The notes beneath the pieces were generated by a model that was given only the letters and a program-made list of their open reading frames with translations, did no database searches and had not been told where the DNA came from. A stretch of 64,000 nucleotides of DNA from Aquilonibacter sp963703325 (GTDB lineage: Bacteria > Vulcanimicrobiota > Vulcanimicrobiia > Vulcanimicrobiales > Vulcanimicrobiaceae). Location of the stretch: the NCBI GenBank assembly GCA_963703325.1, contig OY969805.1, forward strand, positions 372,001 to 436,000, read 5' to 3'. Made by a program: the position numbers and the translations under genes. Shown one piece after another: positions 35,162 to 45,296 of the stretch. Each line of letters opens with the position of its first letter. Within the stretch, counting starts at the first letter, position 1.

Positions 35162-36259
35162 TCACACGCGGGGCTGAACAGGCGATTTTTCATACTTCGG
35201 TTGTGTTTCGGCGCGCAATTGGCCGCAGGCGGCGGCGATGTCGCGGCCCATGTTCTTGCGAACGGTCGTCGGCACACCGGCCTTGTCGAGTACGGCGGCA
35301 AATTCCCAAATGCGCGGGTCCGGCGTTCCCGCGAACGGGCCATCGGGCGTAGTGTTGTAGGGAATCAGGTTGACGTGATAGAGCTTGCCGCGCATGAGCT
35401 CGGCGAGCTCGCGCGCGCACTCCGGTGAATCGTTGACGCCTTCGAGCATTACGTACTCGAAGAACACTTTACGATTCGTCTTCGCGACGTACCGTTCGCA
35501 CGCCGCCATCAGTTCTTCGAGTGAAAATTTGCGATTGACCGGCATGAATCCACTGCGCACCCGATCGTTCGGCGCATGCAGGGAGATCGCGAGGTTGACC
35601 TGCAGCCCTTCATCGGCGAAGCGATCGATCTTGTCGACCAAGCCAACGGTCGAAATGGTAATGTGGCGATGCCCGAGGCCAAGGCCGTGCGGATCGTGGA
35701 GCAGCGCCACTGCGCCCATCACGGCATCGTAGTTGTGGAATGGTTCGCCCATGCCCATGAAGACGACGTTGGTGATGCGCTTGTTGCGTGTCGCGAGTTC
35801 GCGTGCGAAGTAGCGCGCCTGATCGAAGATCTCGCGCGAGGTCAAATTGCGCGTGAATCCGGCTTGTCCCGTCGAGCAGAACGCGCAGGCAAAGGCGCAG
35901 CCGGCCTGCGAAGAGATGCAGACGGTTGTGCGATCGCCGTAGTGTTCCATCAGGACCGCTTCGACTTCGTTGCCGTCGTGCAGTCGAAACAGTCCCTTCG
36001 TCGTTTGCGCGTCGTTCGAGCGCTGCACCACGACCGGCTCGACCGAAGAAAACGAAAATCCCCGCTGCTCGAGTGTCTCACGCAACTCTTTCGGCAGCGT
36101 CGTCACCTCGCCGATGGCGCCGAGGAGCTCCTTGTTCGCGGCGCGATAGATCTGCTTGAGGCGATAGTTCTTGAGGTCGAGCGCGCGCGTAAGATCATCC
36201 GCATCGGCAAAGCCGATGGCACGCGCAACATCGTCGAACCAAATGGTCTGGGCGTCCAT
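35162..36259 (-). CDS. rlmN: 23S rRNA (A2503-C2) / tRNA (A37-C2) methyltransferase RlmN
   Basis: Radical-SAM methyltransferase, 365 aa. The cluster motif is CAFACAFCSTGQAGF and the second conserved cysteine is in the FEYVMLEGVNDSPECARE / C-terminal region (VRKNMGRDIAAACGQLR). LPKELRETLEQRGFSF is the typical N-terminal block. The signature QAGCAFAC...GMGEPFHNYDAV is complete. It stands at the right edge of the accessory pocket and is followed upstream by uracil-DNA glycosylase in the same direction. Confidence 0.97.
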   Translation of the reverse strand: MDAQTIWFDDVARAIGFADADDLTRALDLKNYRLKQIYRAANKELLGAIGEVTTLPKELRETLEQRGFSFSSVEPVVVQRSNDAQTTKGLFRLHDGNEVEAVLMEHYGDRTTVCISSQAGCAFACAFCSTGQAGFTRNLTSREIFDQARYFARELATRNKRITNVVFMGMGEPFHNYDAVMGAVALLHDPHGLGLGHRHITISTVGLVDKIDRFADEGLQVNLAISLHAPNDRVRSGFMPVNRKFSLEELMAACERYVAKTNRKVFFEYVMLEGVNDSPECARELAELMRGKLYHVNLIPYNTTPDGPFAGTPDPRIWEFAAVLDKAGVPTTVRKNMGRDIAAACGQLRAETQPKYEKSPVQPRV

Positions 36260-36273
36260 AGCGCCCCATTATA

Positions 36274-36930
36274 TCAGAAGAGGCTCGCTTGCTCCGGCGT
36301 TTGGGCGAGCGGCTCGAGGACCTCGTCGATCTTCGTGCGCACCGCCTTGAGATCGGCCCAGACCATCCGTTTGACCGCCGTGAGTTCCCCGCCGGTCTGA
36401 CGCAAGACGTACGCGGGGTGGAACGTCACCATCAACGGGATACCGGCCGGCCCTTCGTACCAGCGTCCGCGCATCTTGGTGATTTGAAAATCGCGTCCGA
36501 GAAACGACTTTGCAGCCGGCGCACCCAGCGCCATGATGACTCGCGGACGAATGATGTCGATCTGCTCGTCGAGGAACGGCCGGCAATTCGCCATCTCGAG
36601 CAGGTCCGGCGCACGATTTTTCGGTCCACGCGGACCCGGCATCGTCGGGCGGCATTTCACCGTATTGCAGATGTAGACGTCTTCGCGGGCAAACCCGATC
36701 GCGGCGAGCATCTTGTCGAGCAGTTGCCCGGCGCGCCCGACGAACGGGCGTCCGAGCAGGTCTTCGGTTTCGCCCGGACCCTCGCCGATCACCATCAAAC
36801 TCGCGCACGGATCGCCTTCACCGTAGACGTTGTTGCGACGCTGCGCCCCGATTTCGCACTTGCGACAACCGGCGGCAAGTCCGGCAGCCTGCGCTAAGAG
36901 ACGCTCGCGCAGCGCGCGCTCTTCAAGCAT
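36274..36930 (-). CDS. Type-4 uracil-DNA glycosylase (Fe-S)
   Basis: Removes uracil from DNA to start base-excision repair. The 218-aa protein has the family's active site VIGEGPGETEDLLGRPFVGR, the second motif MVTFHPAYVLRQ, and Fe-S cysteines in CRKCEIG, CNTVKCRP and further down. Such thermophile-type UDGs replace Ung in many phyla. The ATG overlaps the ybjQ stop by 8 nt, so the two genes are coupled; rlmN follows 14 nt after. Confidence 0.95.
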   Translation of the reverse strand: MLEERALRERLLAQAAGLAAGCRKCEIGAQRRNNVYGEGDPCASLMVIGEGPGETEDLLGRPFVGRAGQLLDKMLAAIGFAREDVYICNTVKCRPTMPGPRGPKNRAPDLLEMANCRPFLDEQIDIIRPRVIMALGAPAAKSFLGRDFQITKMRGRWYEGPAGIPLMVTFHPAYVLRQTGGELTAVKRMVWADLKAVRTKIDEVLEPLAQTPEQASLF

Positions 36931-37273
36931 CGCCCGGACCGTTGGGGACCGCCAGGACTGCCTCGCCGAAGGCCACGATCTTGCACGAGCCGTCGGGACT
37001 TTCGCTGACGTGAAAGCTCAAACCGATAACCGCGTTTGCCCCCAGATGATTCGCGCGCTGGTAGATCCCCTCGAGCGCTTCGCCGCGCAGTTGTTCCGCG
37101 TCACTCACAAACTCGCCGGGCGCCACGCCGATCAACATACCGAGGCTACGAAATGTCGCGCGTAGCCGATTGCGCGGGCGCGTCGCGATGCCCGAGACGT
37201 AGCCGTACCGTTTAACAATCCGATAACCTTCGAGTTCATCGAAGGTGACGACGGCCTCGGGCGCGATCACCAC
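36923..37273 (-). CDS. YbjQ/UPF0145 family protein
   Basis: Short beta/alpha protein of the YbjQ family, forming pentamers in known structures; function unsettled. It shows TFDELEGYRIVKRYGYVSG, then ALEGIYQRANHLGANAVIGL and a C-terminal SCKIVAFGEAVLAV. GTG at 37273 (or 37270) is chosen because the family starts just before the first strand; upstream TTG at 37306 adds unlikely residues. It overlaps the uracil-DNA glycosylase gene and is divergent from the GT9 gene. Confidence 0.8.
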   Translation of the reverse strand: MVIAPEAVVTFDELEGYRIVKRYGYVSGIATRPRNRLRATFRSLGMLIGVAPGEFVSDAEQLRGEALEGIYQRANHLGANAVIGLSFHVSESPDGSCKIVAFGEAVLAVPNGPGDA

Positions 37274-37315
37274 GGCTCGTCCGCGGCAGGCGCTGGGACC
37301 GTCCAAGCGGTAAAC

Positions 37316-38302
37316 ATGGCAGCCGTCATGACGCAGACTTCCCCATCCGTGCTCGTGATCCGCCTCGACGCGATCGGCGACGCACTTGCGCTCACGCCAT
37401 TACTCGCCGAGCTGCGAAAACGCGCGATACGGGTCGATGTCGTGCTGCGTGCCGTCAACGCCGAGATCTTCTCTTTGCGCGCAACGCGCACGGTCTACCT
37501 TGCACCGTTTGCTCTGCGGTCGTCGACGACGGCGAACCGTCAAGCTATTGCCACTTTTGGGGCTCGCCTGCGCAAGAGCTCGTACAGCGACGTCTTGGTC
37601 GCAACCGAAGATCCCGGCGGGTATCGCTTGGCGCAAACCGTCGGCGCGCCGCAACGCGTCGGCTTCGTAAACGGCTGGGGCAAACCGTTCAAAACGCTCT
37701 GGGCGCGCTCGATGCTCACGCGCGCGGTCGTACGTAGCGCCGGTCTCGATCCAAAGGCGCCCCATGAATGCGAGGTCATGTGGGAACTGGGCGCGTCGCT
37801 CGTCGACGGCGACCCGATCCCACGCGATCCCCACGTACTGCGCCCGCTCATTCTCGATAGCGACGTCCCGCGCGGTCAACGCATCGCGTTCCAGGTGAGC
37901 GATAAGTGGGAACGACTCGGCATGGACTTCACCCAAGTCGTGCGCGCGCTCAACGCTGCCGCGCAGTTCGGCACGATACACGCTATCGCTTCCGCGAGCG
38001 AAGGCGAGTACGCGCAACGTATCGCGGACGCTGCGCAGGTCCACGTCGAACGCTACGCGTCGCTCGTGCCATGGAAAGAAGCCATCGCCGGCGCTGCGGC
38101 GCTCGTTGCCCCTGATAGTGGAGCCATTCACCTCGCAGGTATGGTCGGAACACCGACGGTCGCCGTGTACGCGCCGATTCGCGATCTCGATTTACAAATC
38201 GCACGGTGGGCGCCGTGGGCCGCCCCCTATCGCTCGGTCAGCGCCGAAGGCGCGTGGTCGAACGAAGTCATGACCAGCCTGCGCGAGCTCCTCGCCGGCT
38301 AA
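37316..38302 (+). CDS. Glycosyltransferase family 9 (heptosyltransferase-like)
   Basis: A 328-aa GT-B enzyme of the ADP-heptose:LPS family. The N-terminal motif is VLVIRLDAIGDALALTPLLA and the nucleotide-sugar site is ALVAPDSGAIHLAGMVGTPT with VAVYAP. Other GT9 members act on LPS core or surface glycans; no LPS genes are near, so the acceptor is unknown. ATG 37316 or the in-frame ATG 37328 may be used. Its stop overlaps by 4 nt that of the convergent DUF2079 gene. Confidence 0.9.
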   Translation: MAAVMTQTSPSVLVIRLDAIGDALALTPLLAELRKRAIRVDVVLRAVNAEIFSLRATRTVYLAPFALRSSTTANRQAIATFGARLRKSSYSDVLVATEDPGGYRLAQTVGAPQRVGFVNGWGKPFKTLWARSMLTRAVVRSAGLDPKAPHECEVMWELGASLVDGDPIPRDPHVLRPLILDSDVPRGQRIAFQVSDKWERLGMDFTQVVRALNAAAQFGTIHAIASASEGEYAQRIADAAQVHVERYASLVPWKEAIAGAAALVAPDSGAIHLAGMVGTPTVAVYAPIRDLDLQIARWAPWAAPYRSVSAEGAWSNEVMTSLRELLAG

Positions 38303-39639
38303 GGACACGTTCCGCTGCGCCGATACAGCTCGATGCCGCCGGTTTTGCGTACAAGGGTGTAGGCGCGGGCGTCAGCGAGGCGCGCAAACGCTGCACCGTA
38401 TTCTTGCAAGCGTGGAGAGTCGGGAAAGTCTCGATCGATCAGTACAAAGCATGCATCGATCGTCGTGCTCGGATTCTCGGGAAGCAGCGTCGCATTTGGA
38501 TCGTCGAGCGCGAGATGCGTGTAGGCTTCCTCTTGGGTCGCGATCGAGGCATTGGCCGGAAGTGATGCGAGCACGGCATCCAACGTGACATCGCGCGGTG
38601 CGCGTGTGTGGAGATTGAGCCCGGGGTGCAACGGGTTGGCGATCGCGAGTTCGAGCACGCACAGCACCACGCATGACCACAACCAGCGCATCGTCGAACG
38701 CCCCGCCGGCAGCTTGCGCACCGCAAACGCGAACGCGACCAGTACGTATCCGAGCCACGCGCCGCTGTAGTGGGTTCCGAGCGTGAATGTCGTGGACATG
38801 CGCGAGAGCAGTACTTCGGCCAGCGGTGGAACCGCGAGCCATATGAAACGCGAGCGCAACGGCAAGAAGCCGAGCGGCGCGAAGGCAAGTACGAAAAAGC
38901 CGAGGCGCTCGAGCAGCCCTAACGGGAACAGTGCTCGAACATCGGCCGCGCTCCAATCATAGAAGCGCGTCGGTGACCAGTGCGCGCTCGCCACGTTGTG
39001 CGGCTGAATTTTGAAAAAGAAGGCGCAAACCGTGATGAAAGCGATCGCTACGATGCCGAGCGCGACACGGCCGGCCCATGTGCCGCGAAAGCGCCACGCC
39101 CCGGCAGCGCCGGTCAAACCAACGAAAATTGCCTGGTCCTCTTTCACGCCGATCGCAAATAGCGCCAATGCCGCCGCCGCGTACACGTAACCCGAGTCGA
39201 ACGCCCACATCATCCAGACTAGCGCGGCGGGTGCAAATGCGTTCTCGTGAAAATCGACAAAGGCAAGACCAGCAAGCGCAGGATAGAGCGCGACGATCAG
39301 CGCGCACCATCGGGCGACTGTTTTTCCTGCGCGGCCCACCACCATCGCGTAGACGGGTGGGATGACGAGCGCGCAGGCAACCGACTGCAATGCGATCAGC
39401 GCGACCGGCGAGCGCCACAGCCAGACCACGATCCCGGCAAGATAGAGTATCGGCGAAAAGTGAAAGGCCCAATGGCTTCCCTCGATCGTGTTGCAGAAAC
39501 ATCCAAACGCACTGGCGGCCGTCTGCGCAAAGATCCCGAAATCGACGAAATTGCGATGTGCGTTATAGCGAATCGTTCCAAGCAGCGTAAACAGCGCGGC
39601 ATAGAGCAGCGCGACGATCCAAGGGAAGCGGTTACGCAC
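38299..39639 (-). CDS. DUF2079 multi-pass membrane protein
   Basis: About 446 aa with roughly 9-10 membrane helices and a C-terminal soluble tail. FVDFGIFAQTAASAFG and HWAFHFSPILYLAG match the conserved start of DUF2079 proteins (LDxxIFxQ..., HFSPI), which are distant relatives of PMT/GT-C glycosyltransferases. VGVKEDQAIFVGL-type acidic loop is present. The GTG at 39639 overlaps the prfB stop by 8 nt and directly precedes helix 1, preferred over the open frame at 39678. Likely a glycan/lipid sugar transferase; unproven. Confidence 0.88.
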   Translation of the reverse strand: MRNRFPWIVALLYAALFTLLGTIRYNAHRNFVDFGIFAQTAASAFGCFCNTIEGSHWAFHFSPILYLAGIVVWLWRSPVALIALQSVACALVIPPVYAMVVGRAGKTVARWCALIVALYPALAGLAFVDFHENAFAPAALVWMMWAFDSGYVYAAAALALFAIGVKEDQAIFVGLTGAAGAWRFRGTWAGRVALGIVAIAFITVCAFFFKIQPHNVASAHWSPTRFYDWSAADVRALFPLGLLERLGFFVLAFAPLGFLPLRSRFIWLAVPPLAEVLLSRMSTTFTLGTHYSGAWLGYVLVAFAFAVRKLPAGRSTMRWLWSCVVLCVLELAIANPLHPGLNLHTRAPRDVTLDAVLASLPANASIATQEEAYTHLALDDPNATLLPENPSTTIDACFVLIDRDFPDSPRLQEYGAAFARLADARAYTLVRKTGGIELYRRSGTCP

Positions 39640-40730
39640 GGCTGGATTGCAGGTAGGCCCAGATGAACGGGTCCACATCGCCGTCGAGCACGCCCTGCGC
39701 GTTGCCGGTCTCGACGTTCGTTCGATGATCCTTGATCAACTGATATGGCTGCAAAACATACGACCGGATCTGCGAGCCCCACTCATTGGCGGCACGCTCG
39801 CCGCGCAACGCCGATAGCTTGGCGTCACGCTCCTCGATCGAACGCTGCACAAGCTTTGCGCGCAGAATGCTCATCGCAACGTCGCGGTTCTGCGCCTGGG
39901 ACCGTTCTTGCTGCGACGCCACGATGATGCCCGACGGCTCGTGGATGATGCGCACCGCGGATTCCGTCTTGTTGACGTACTGGCCGCCCGCCCCGCCCGC
40001 CTTGAAGGTTTCGATGCGCAAATCGTCCGGCTTAATCTCGACGCCGGAGGCTTCATCGGCTTCGATTTCCGGAATAATGTCGACGGCCGAGAACGACGTA
40101 TGCCGGCGATGCGCGGCATCGAACGGTGAGAGCCGCACGAGCCGGTGAACGCCACGCTCGCTCTGGAGCATGCCGTAGGCGTTGCGGCCGCGCACGAAAA
40201 ATGTCACCGATTTGAGTCCGGCTTCTTCCGCTTCGGATTCGTCGACGACCTGGGTCGAGAACCCGCTGCGATCGGCCCAGCGCAAGTACATGCGCAACAG
40301 CATCGCGGTCCAATCCGCGGCGTCGACCCCGCCCGCGCCGGCATTGATGCTGACAATCGCCCCGTGCGAATCATACTCACCGTCGAAGTTCGCGGCCATC
40401 TCCAGCTCTTCGAGAGCCGCTGCCGCGCGCCGCAAATTCTCGTCGACCTCGCCGTCGACTGCCGGGTCATCGGCGAAGAGCTCGAGGAGTTCGCGCGAAT
40501 CCGCGAGCGCGCGCTCGACGCCGTCCATTCGCCCGACCTCGTCACGCAGATCGGCAAGTTCTTTCATCGTGCGCTGGGCACGGTCGGGATCACTCCAAAA
40601 CCCCCCATCGCGCGAATGCAAATCCGACTCGCTGATGCGGCGCGCCTTTCCTACGTAGTCAAAGACGCTCCTTGAGCGCGGTCAGGCGGTCGGTCAGGCG
40701 CGTGATGGTGGTTCGATGCGAGTCGCTCAT
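39632..40730 (-). CDS. prfB: Peptide chain release factor 2, programmed +1 frameshift
   Basis: Terminates translation at UGA/UAA. The gene is split: ATG 40730 to CTT 40662 encodes MSDSHRTTITRLTDRLTALK and three more residues, then UGA (40661-40659). Skipping one base continues in the frame 40660-39632 (DYVGKARRISESDLHSRDGG...). The full protein is 365 aa with SPFDAAHRRHTSF (the UGA-reading SPF tripeptide) and AGGAGGQYVNKTESAVR (the GGQ catalytic loop). The split is the known autoregulation of RF2. The second frame alone (from 40621) lacks the real N-terminus. Confidence 0.97.
40658..40673 (-). promoter_or_regulatory. RF2 frameshift site (AAGGAG ... CTTTGAC)
   Basis: On the minus strand an internal Shine-Dalgarno AAGGAG (40673-40668) lies 3 nt upstream of the CTT TGA C slippery stop. 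Low RF2 makes the ribosome pause at UGA and slip +1. Sequence and spacing match the conserved bacterial site. Confidence 0.95.
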
Positions 40731-40828
40731 TGCGACACCGGGCATTCTCGCATGGCCGCCCGCACCCTTGCCGCCCGGGCTGCGGCGTGGGATGGAAAGG
40801 CGAGCATCCGCGACGGAGGTTATCCCGC

Positions 40829-41617
40829 ATGAGCGTTCAGTGGCCGGAGCGCCCCACCGAATCCAGCTTCCCGTTCCAATCAACCTTCGGCGGAGGCTTC
40901 GCCGATTCGGACGAGAGCGGCTCGCTCTACACTTCGGTCTCGAATGGGCTCGATACGATTTCTCGGTTCATGCAGCAGAGCGAAGCGAGTTCGCCGCTAA
41001 CCATTTTCCAACAATTGGGTTCGATGTTCCAACAACTGTTTGGAAGCGGAAGCTCGAACGACGGCAACGAGCAGTACTACTCGAGCGCATCGGGAGGCTC
41101 CGTCGGCGATCCGCATCTCTCGTTCAACGGAAGCACCTGGAACGACATGTCGAGCGAACCCGACCTTCTGCATTCGGATTCAATCCACGGCGGTTACCAA
41201 CTCTCGACCCAAACGACGGCGCCCAATGCAAACGGCGTGACCTACAACCAGTCGGCAACCGTGACCACCCACGACGGCGCAACGCAGGTGACGTTGAGCA
41301 ACAACGACTGCGCGACGCTGACCCAAAACGGCATCACGACGAATCTTGCGCCGGGGCAGACCCTGCAACTGGGCAACGAAACCGTGACCCGTAACGCGAA
41401 CGGTTCGGTGCAAGTGACGTGCGCTAACGCAAACGGTGGCCAAATCACCACCACGATGAGCAGCAACGGACCCGGCGTTGACGTCAGCGTCAGCGCCAAC
41501 AACGTCGATCTCGGCGGCGCCATGACCAATGGCGCAAACGCAAACGCGTCATCGCCACCCGTCATCCCGGGGCGCCCCGTCATGCGCCGCTACGACGACC
41601 CCGTCCAATTCGCATAG
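40829..41617 (+). CDS. GDPH-motif (vWF-D-like) protein
   Basis: A 262-aa Ser/Thr/Asn/Gly-rich protein without a signal peptide. An N-terminal helical part (LDTISRFMQQSE, IFQQLGSMFQQLF) is followed by SVGDPHLSFNGSTWN, the opening motif of von Willebrand factor D-like domains, then a long beta-rich Thr/Asn/Gly repeat-like region and a short basic tail. GGAGG 10 nt before ATG 40829 decides the start. It is divergent from prfB. Possibly exported by a non-classical route or spore/coat-like; function unknown. Confidence 0.8.
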   Translation: MSVQWPERPTESSFPFQSTFGGGFADSDESGSLYTSVSNGLDTISRFMQQSEASSPLTIFQQLGSMFQQLFGSGSSNDGNEQYYSSASGGSVGDPHLSFNGSTWNDMSSEPDLLHSDSIHGGYQLSTQTTAPNANGVTYNQSATVTTHDGATQVTLSNNDCATLTQNGITTNLAPGQTLQLGNETVTRNANGSVQVTCANANGGQITTTMSSNGPGVDVSVSANNVDLGGAMTNGANANASSPPVIPGRPVMRRYDDPVQFA

Positions 41618-41650
41618 GCGGCACCCGCGAACGCCACGAAACATTCGCGC

Positions 41651-42586
41651 ATGACCAGATGCGTCGTGGCGTTGATCGCCGCGTTGATCTCGGCGAGCAT
41701 CGCGCTGCCCGCAGCAGCCGAGATGCCTCCGCCGCTCCCAAAGAACGACGCGTCGTACAGCGCTGGGTCGCTACAGGTCAGCGTGTATGGACAACCTGGG
41801 CATCAGGCGCTGATCTTCATCCCGGGATACGCGCTCGGGCCGTGGGAATTCTCGCGCGAGATCGCCACGTACAGCGCGAGTTACACGGTCTACGCGTTGA
41901 CACTGCCCGGCTTTGACGGTCGCCGCGGCATCCCCGGACCGTTGTTCCAAATCGTCTCGGCTGATTTTTGGAAATGGCTGGCCGCGCAAAACATCAACAA
42001 GCCCATCCTGATCGGGCATAGCCTCGGTGGCACGCTAGCCATCTTGCTCGCCGAGCAGCACAGCGAACGACTCAAGGCGGTCGTTGCGATCGACGGTTTA
42101 CCGATTCTCCCCGGCGAAGACGTGCTAAGCGAAGCGACCCGGGACAGCAACGCCAAGCAGATGGCAACCGCGATAAATTTTCTTTCAACGTCCTCACAGT
42201 TCGCCGACGCCGAAGCGACATATGCACTTCCCGACATGATGCTTTCGGGCAAAGACGTAACCGGCGTATCCAACATGGTCGAACGACACGGCGTCGACAT
42301 CGGCGCATCGGCGGCCTGGATCCAAGAGGACATGACACTCGATCTGCGGCCCGATCTCAACAAGATCACCGTTCCGTTGGTCGTTATCGCGCCATACGAC
42401 GACCCCATCGACGCCAAAACATGGCCGACGGCGGACGCGAAGAAGGCCTACTACGCCAAACTTTTGACCGGCGATTCGACGGCCCAGGTGGAAATGATCA
42501 GCCCGTCACGGCATTTCGTCATGCTCGACCAGCCGCAGATGCTCGATACAGCGCTCGATGCGTTCTTGAAGGCCGAGTCGACGTAG
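41651..42586 (+). CDS. Secreted alpha/beta-hydrolase
   Basis: A 311-aa protein. A signal peptide (CVVALIAALISASIALPAAA) precedes an alpha/beta-hydrolase fold: oxyanion strand LIFIPGYALGPWEF, nucleophile elbow LIGHSLGGTLA (Ser), an acid in VIAPYDDPID and the catalytic His in SPSRHFVMLDQP. It would cleave an ester or similar bond outside the cytoplasm. It begins 33 nt after the GDPH-motif gene and ends 10 nt before the convergent secA stop. Substrate not predictable. Confidence 0.9.
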   Translation: MTRCVVALIAALISASIALPAAAEMPPPLPKNDASYSAGSLQVSVYGQPGHQALIFIPGYALGPWEFSREIATYSASYTVYALTLPGFDGRRGIPGPLFQIVSADFWKWLAAQNINKPILIGHSLGGTLAILLAEQHSERLKAVVAIDGLPILPGEDVLSEATRDSNAKQMATAINFLSTSSQFADAEATYALPDMMLSGKDVTGVSNMVERHGVDIGASAAWIQEDMTLDLRPDLNKITVPLVVIAPYDDPIDAKTWPTADAKKAYYAKLLTGDSTAQVEMISPSRHFVMLDQPQMLDTALDAFLKAEST

Positions 42587-42596
42587 GGAACCTCGC

Positions 42597-45236
<2,640 letters not shown>

Positions 45237-45296
45237 ACCGGTGTACTAACGTTCTCCACGAGAAAAAGTTTGCTTGCGGCAGCCGTCGACCGGCCC

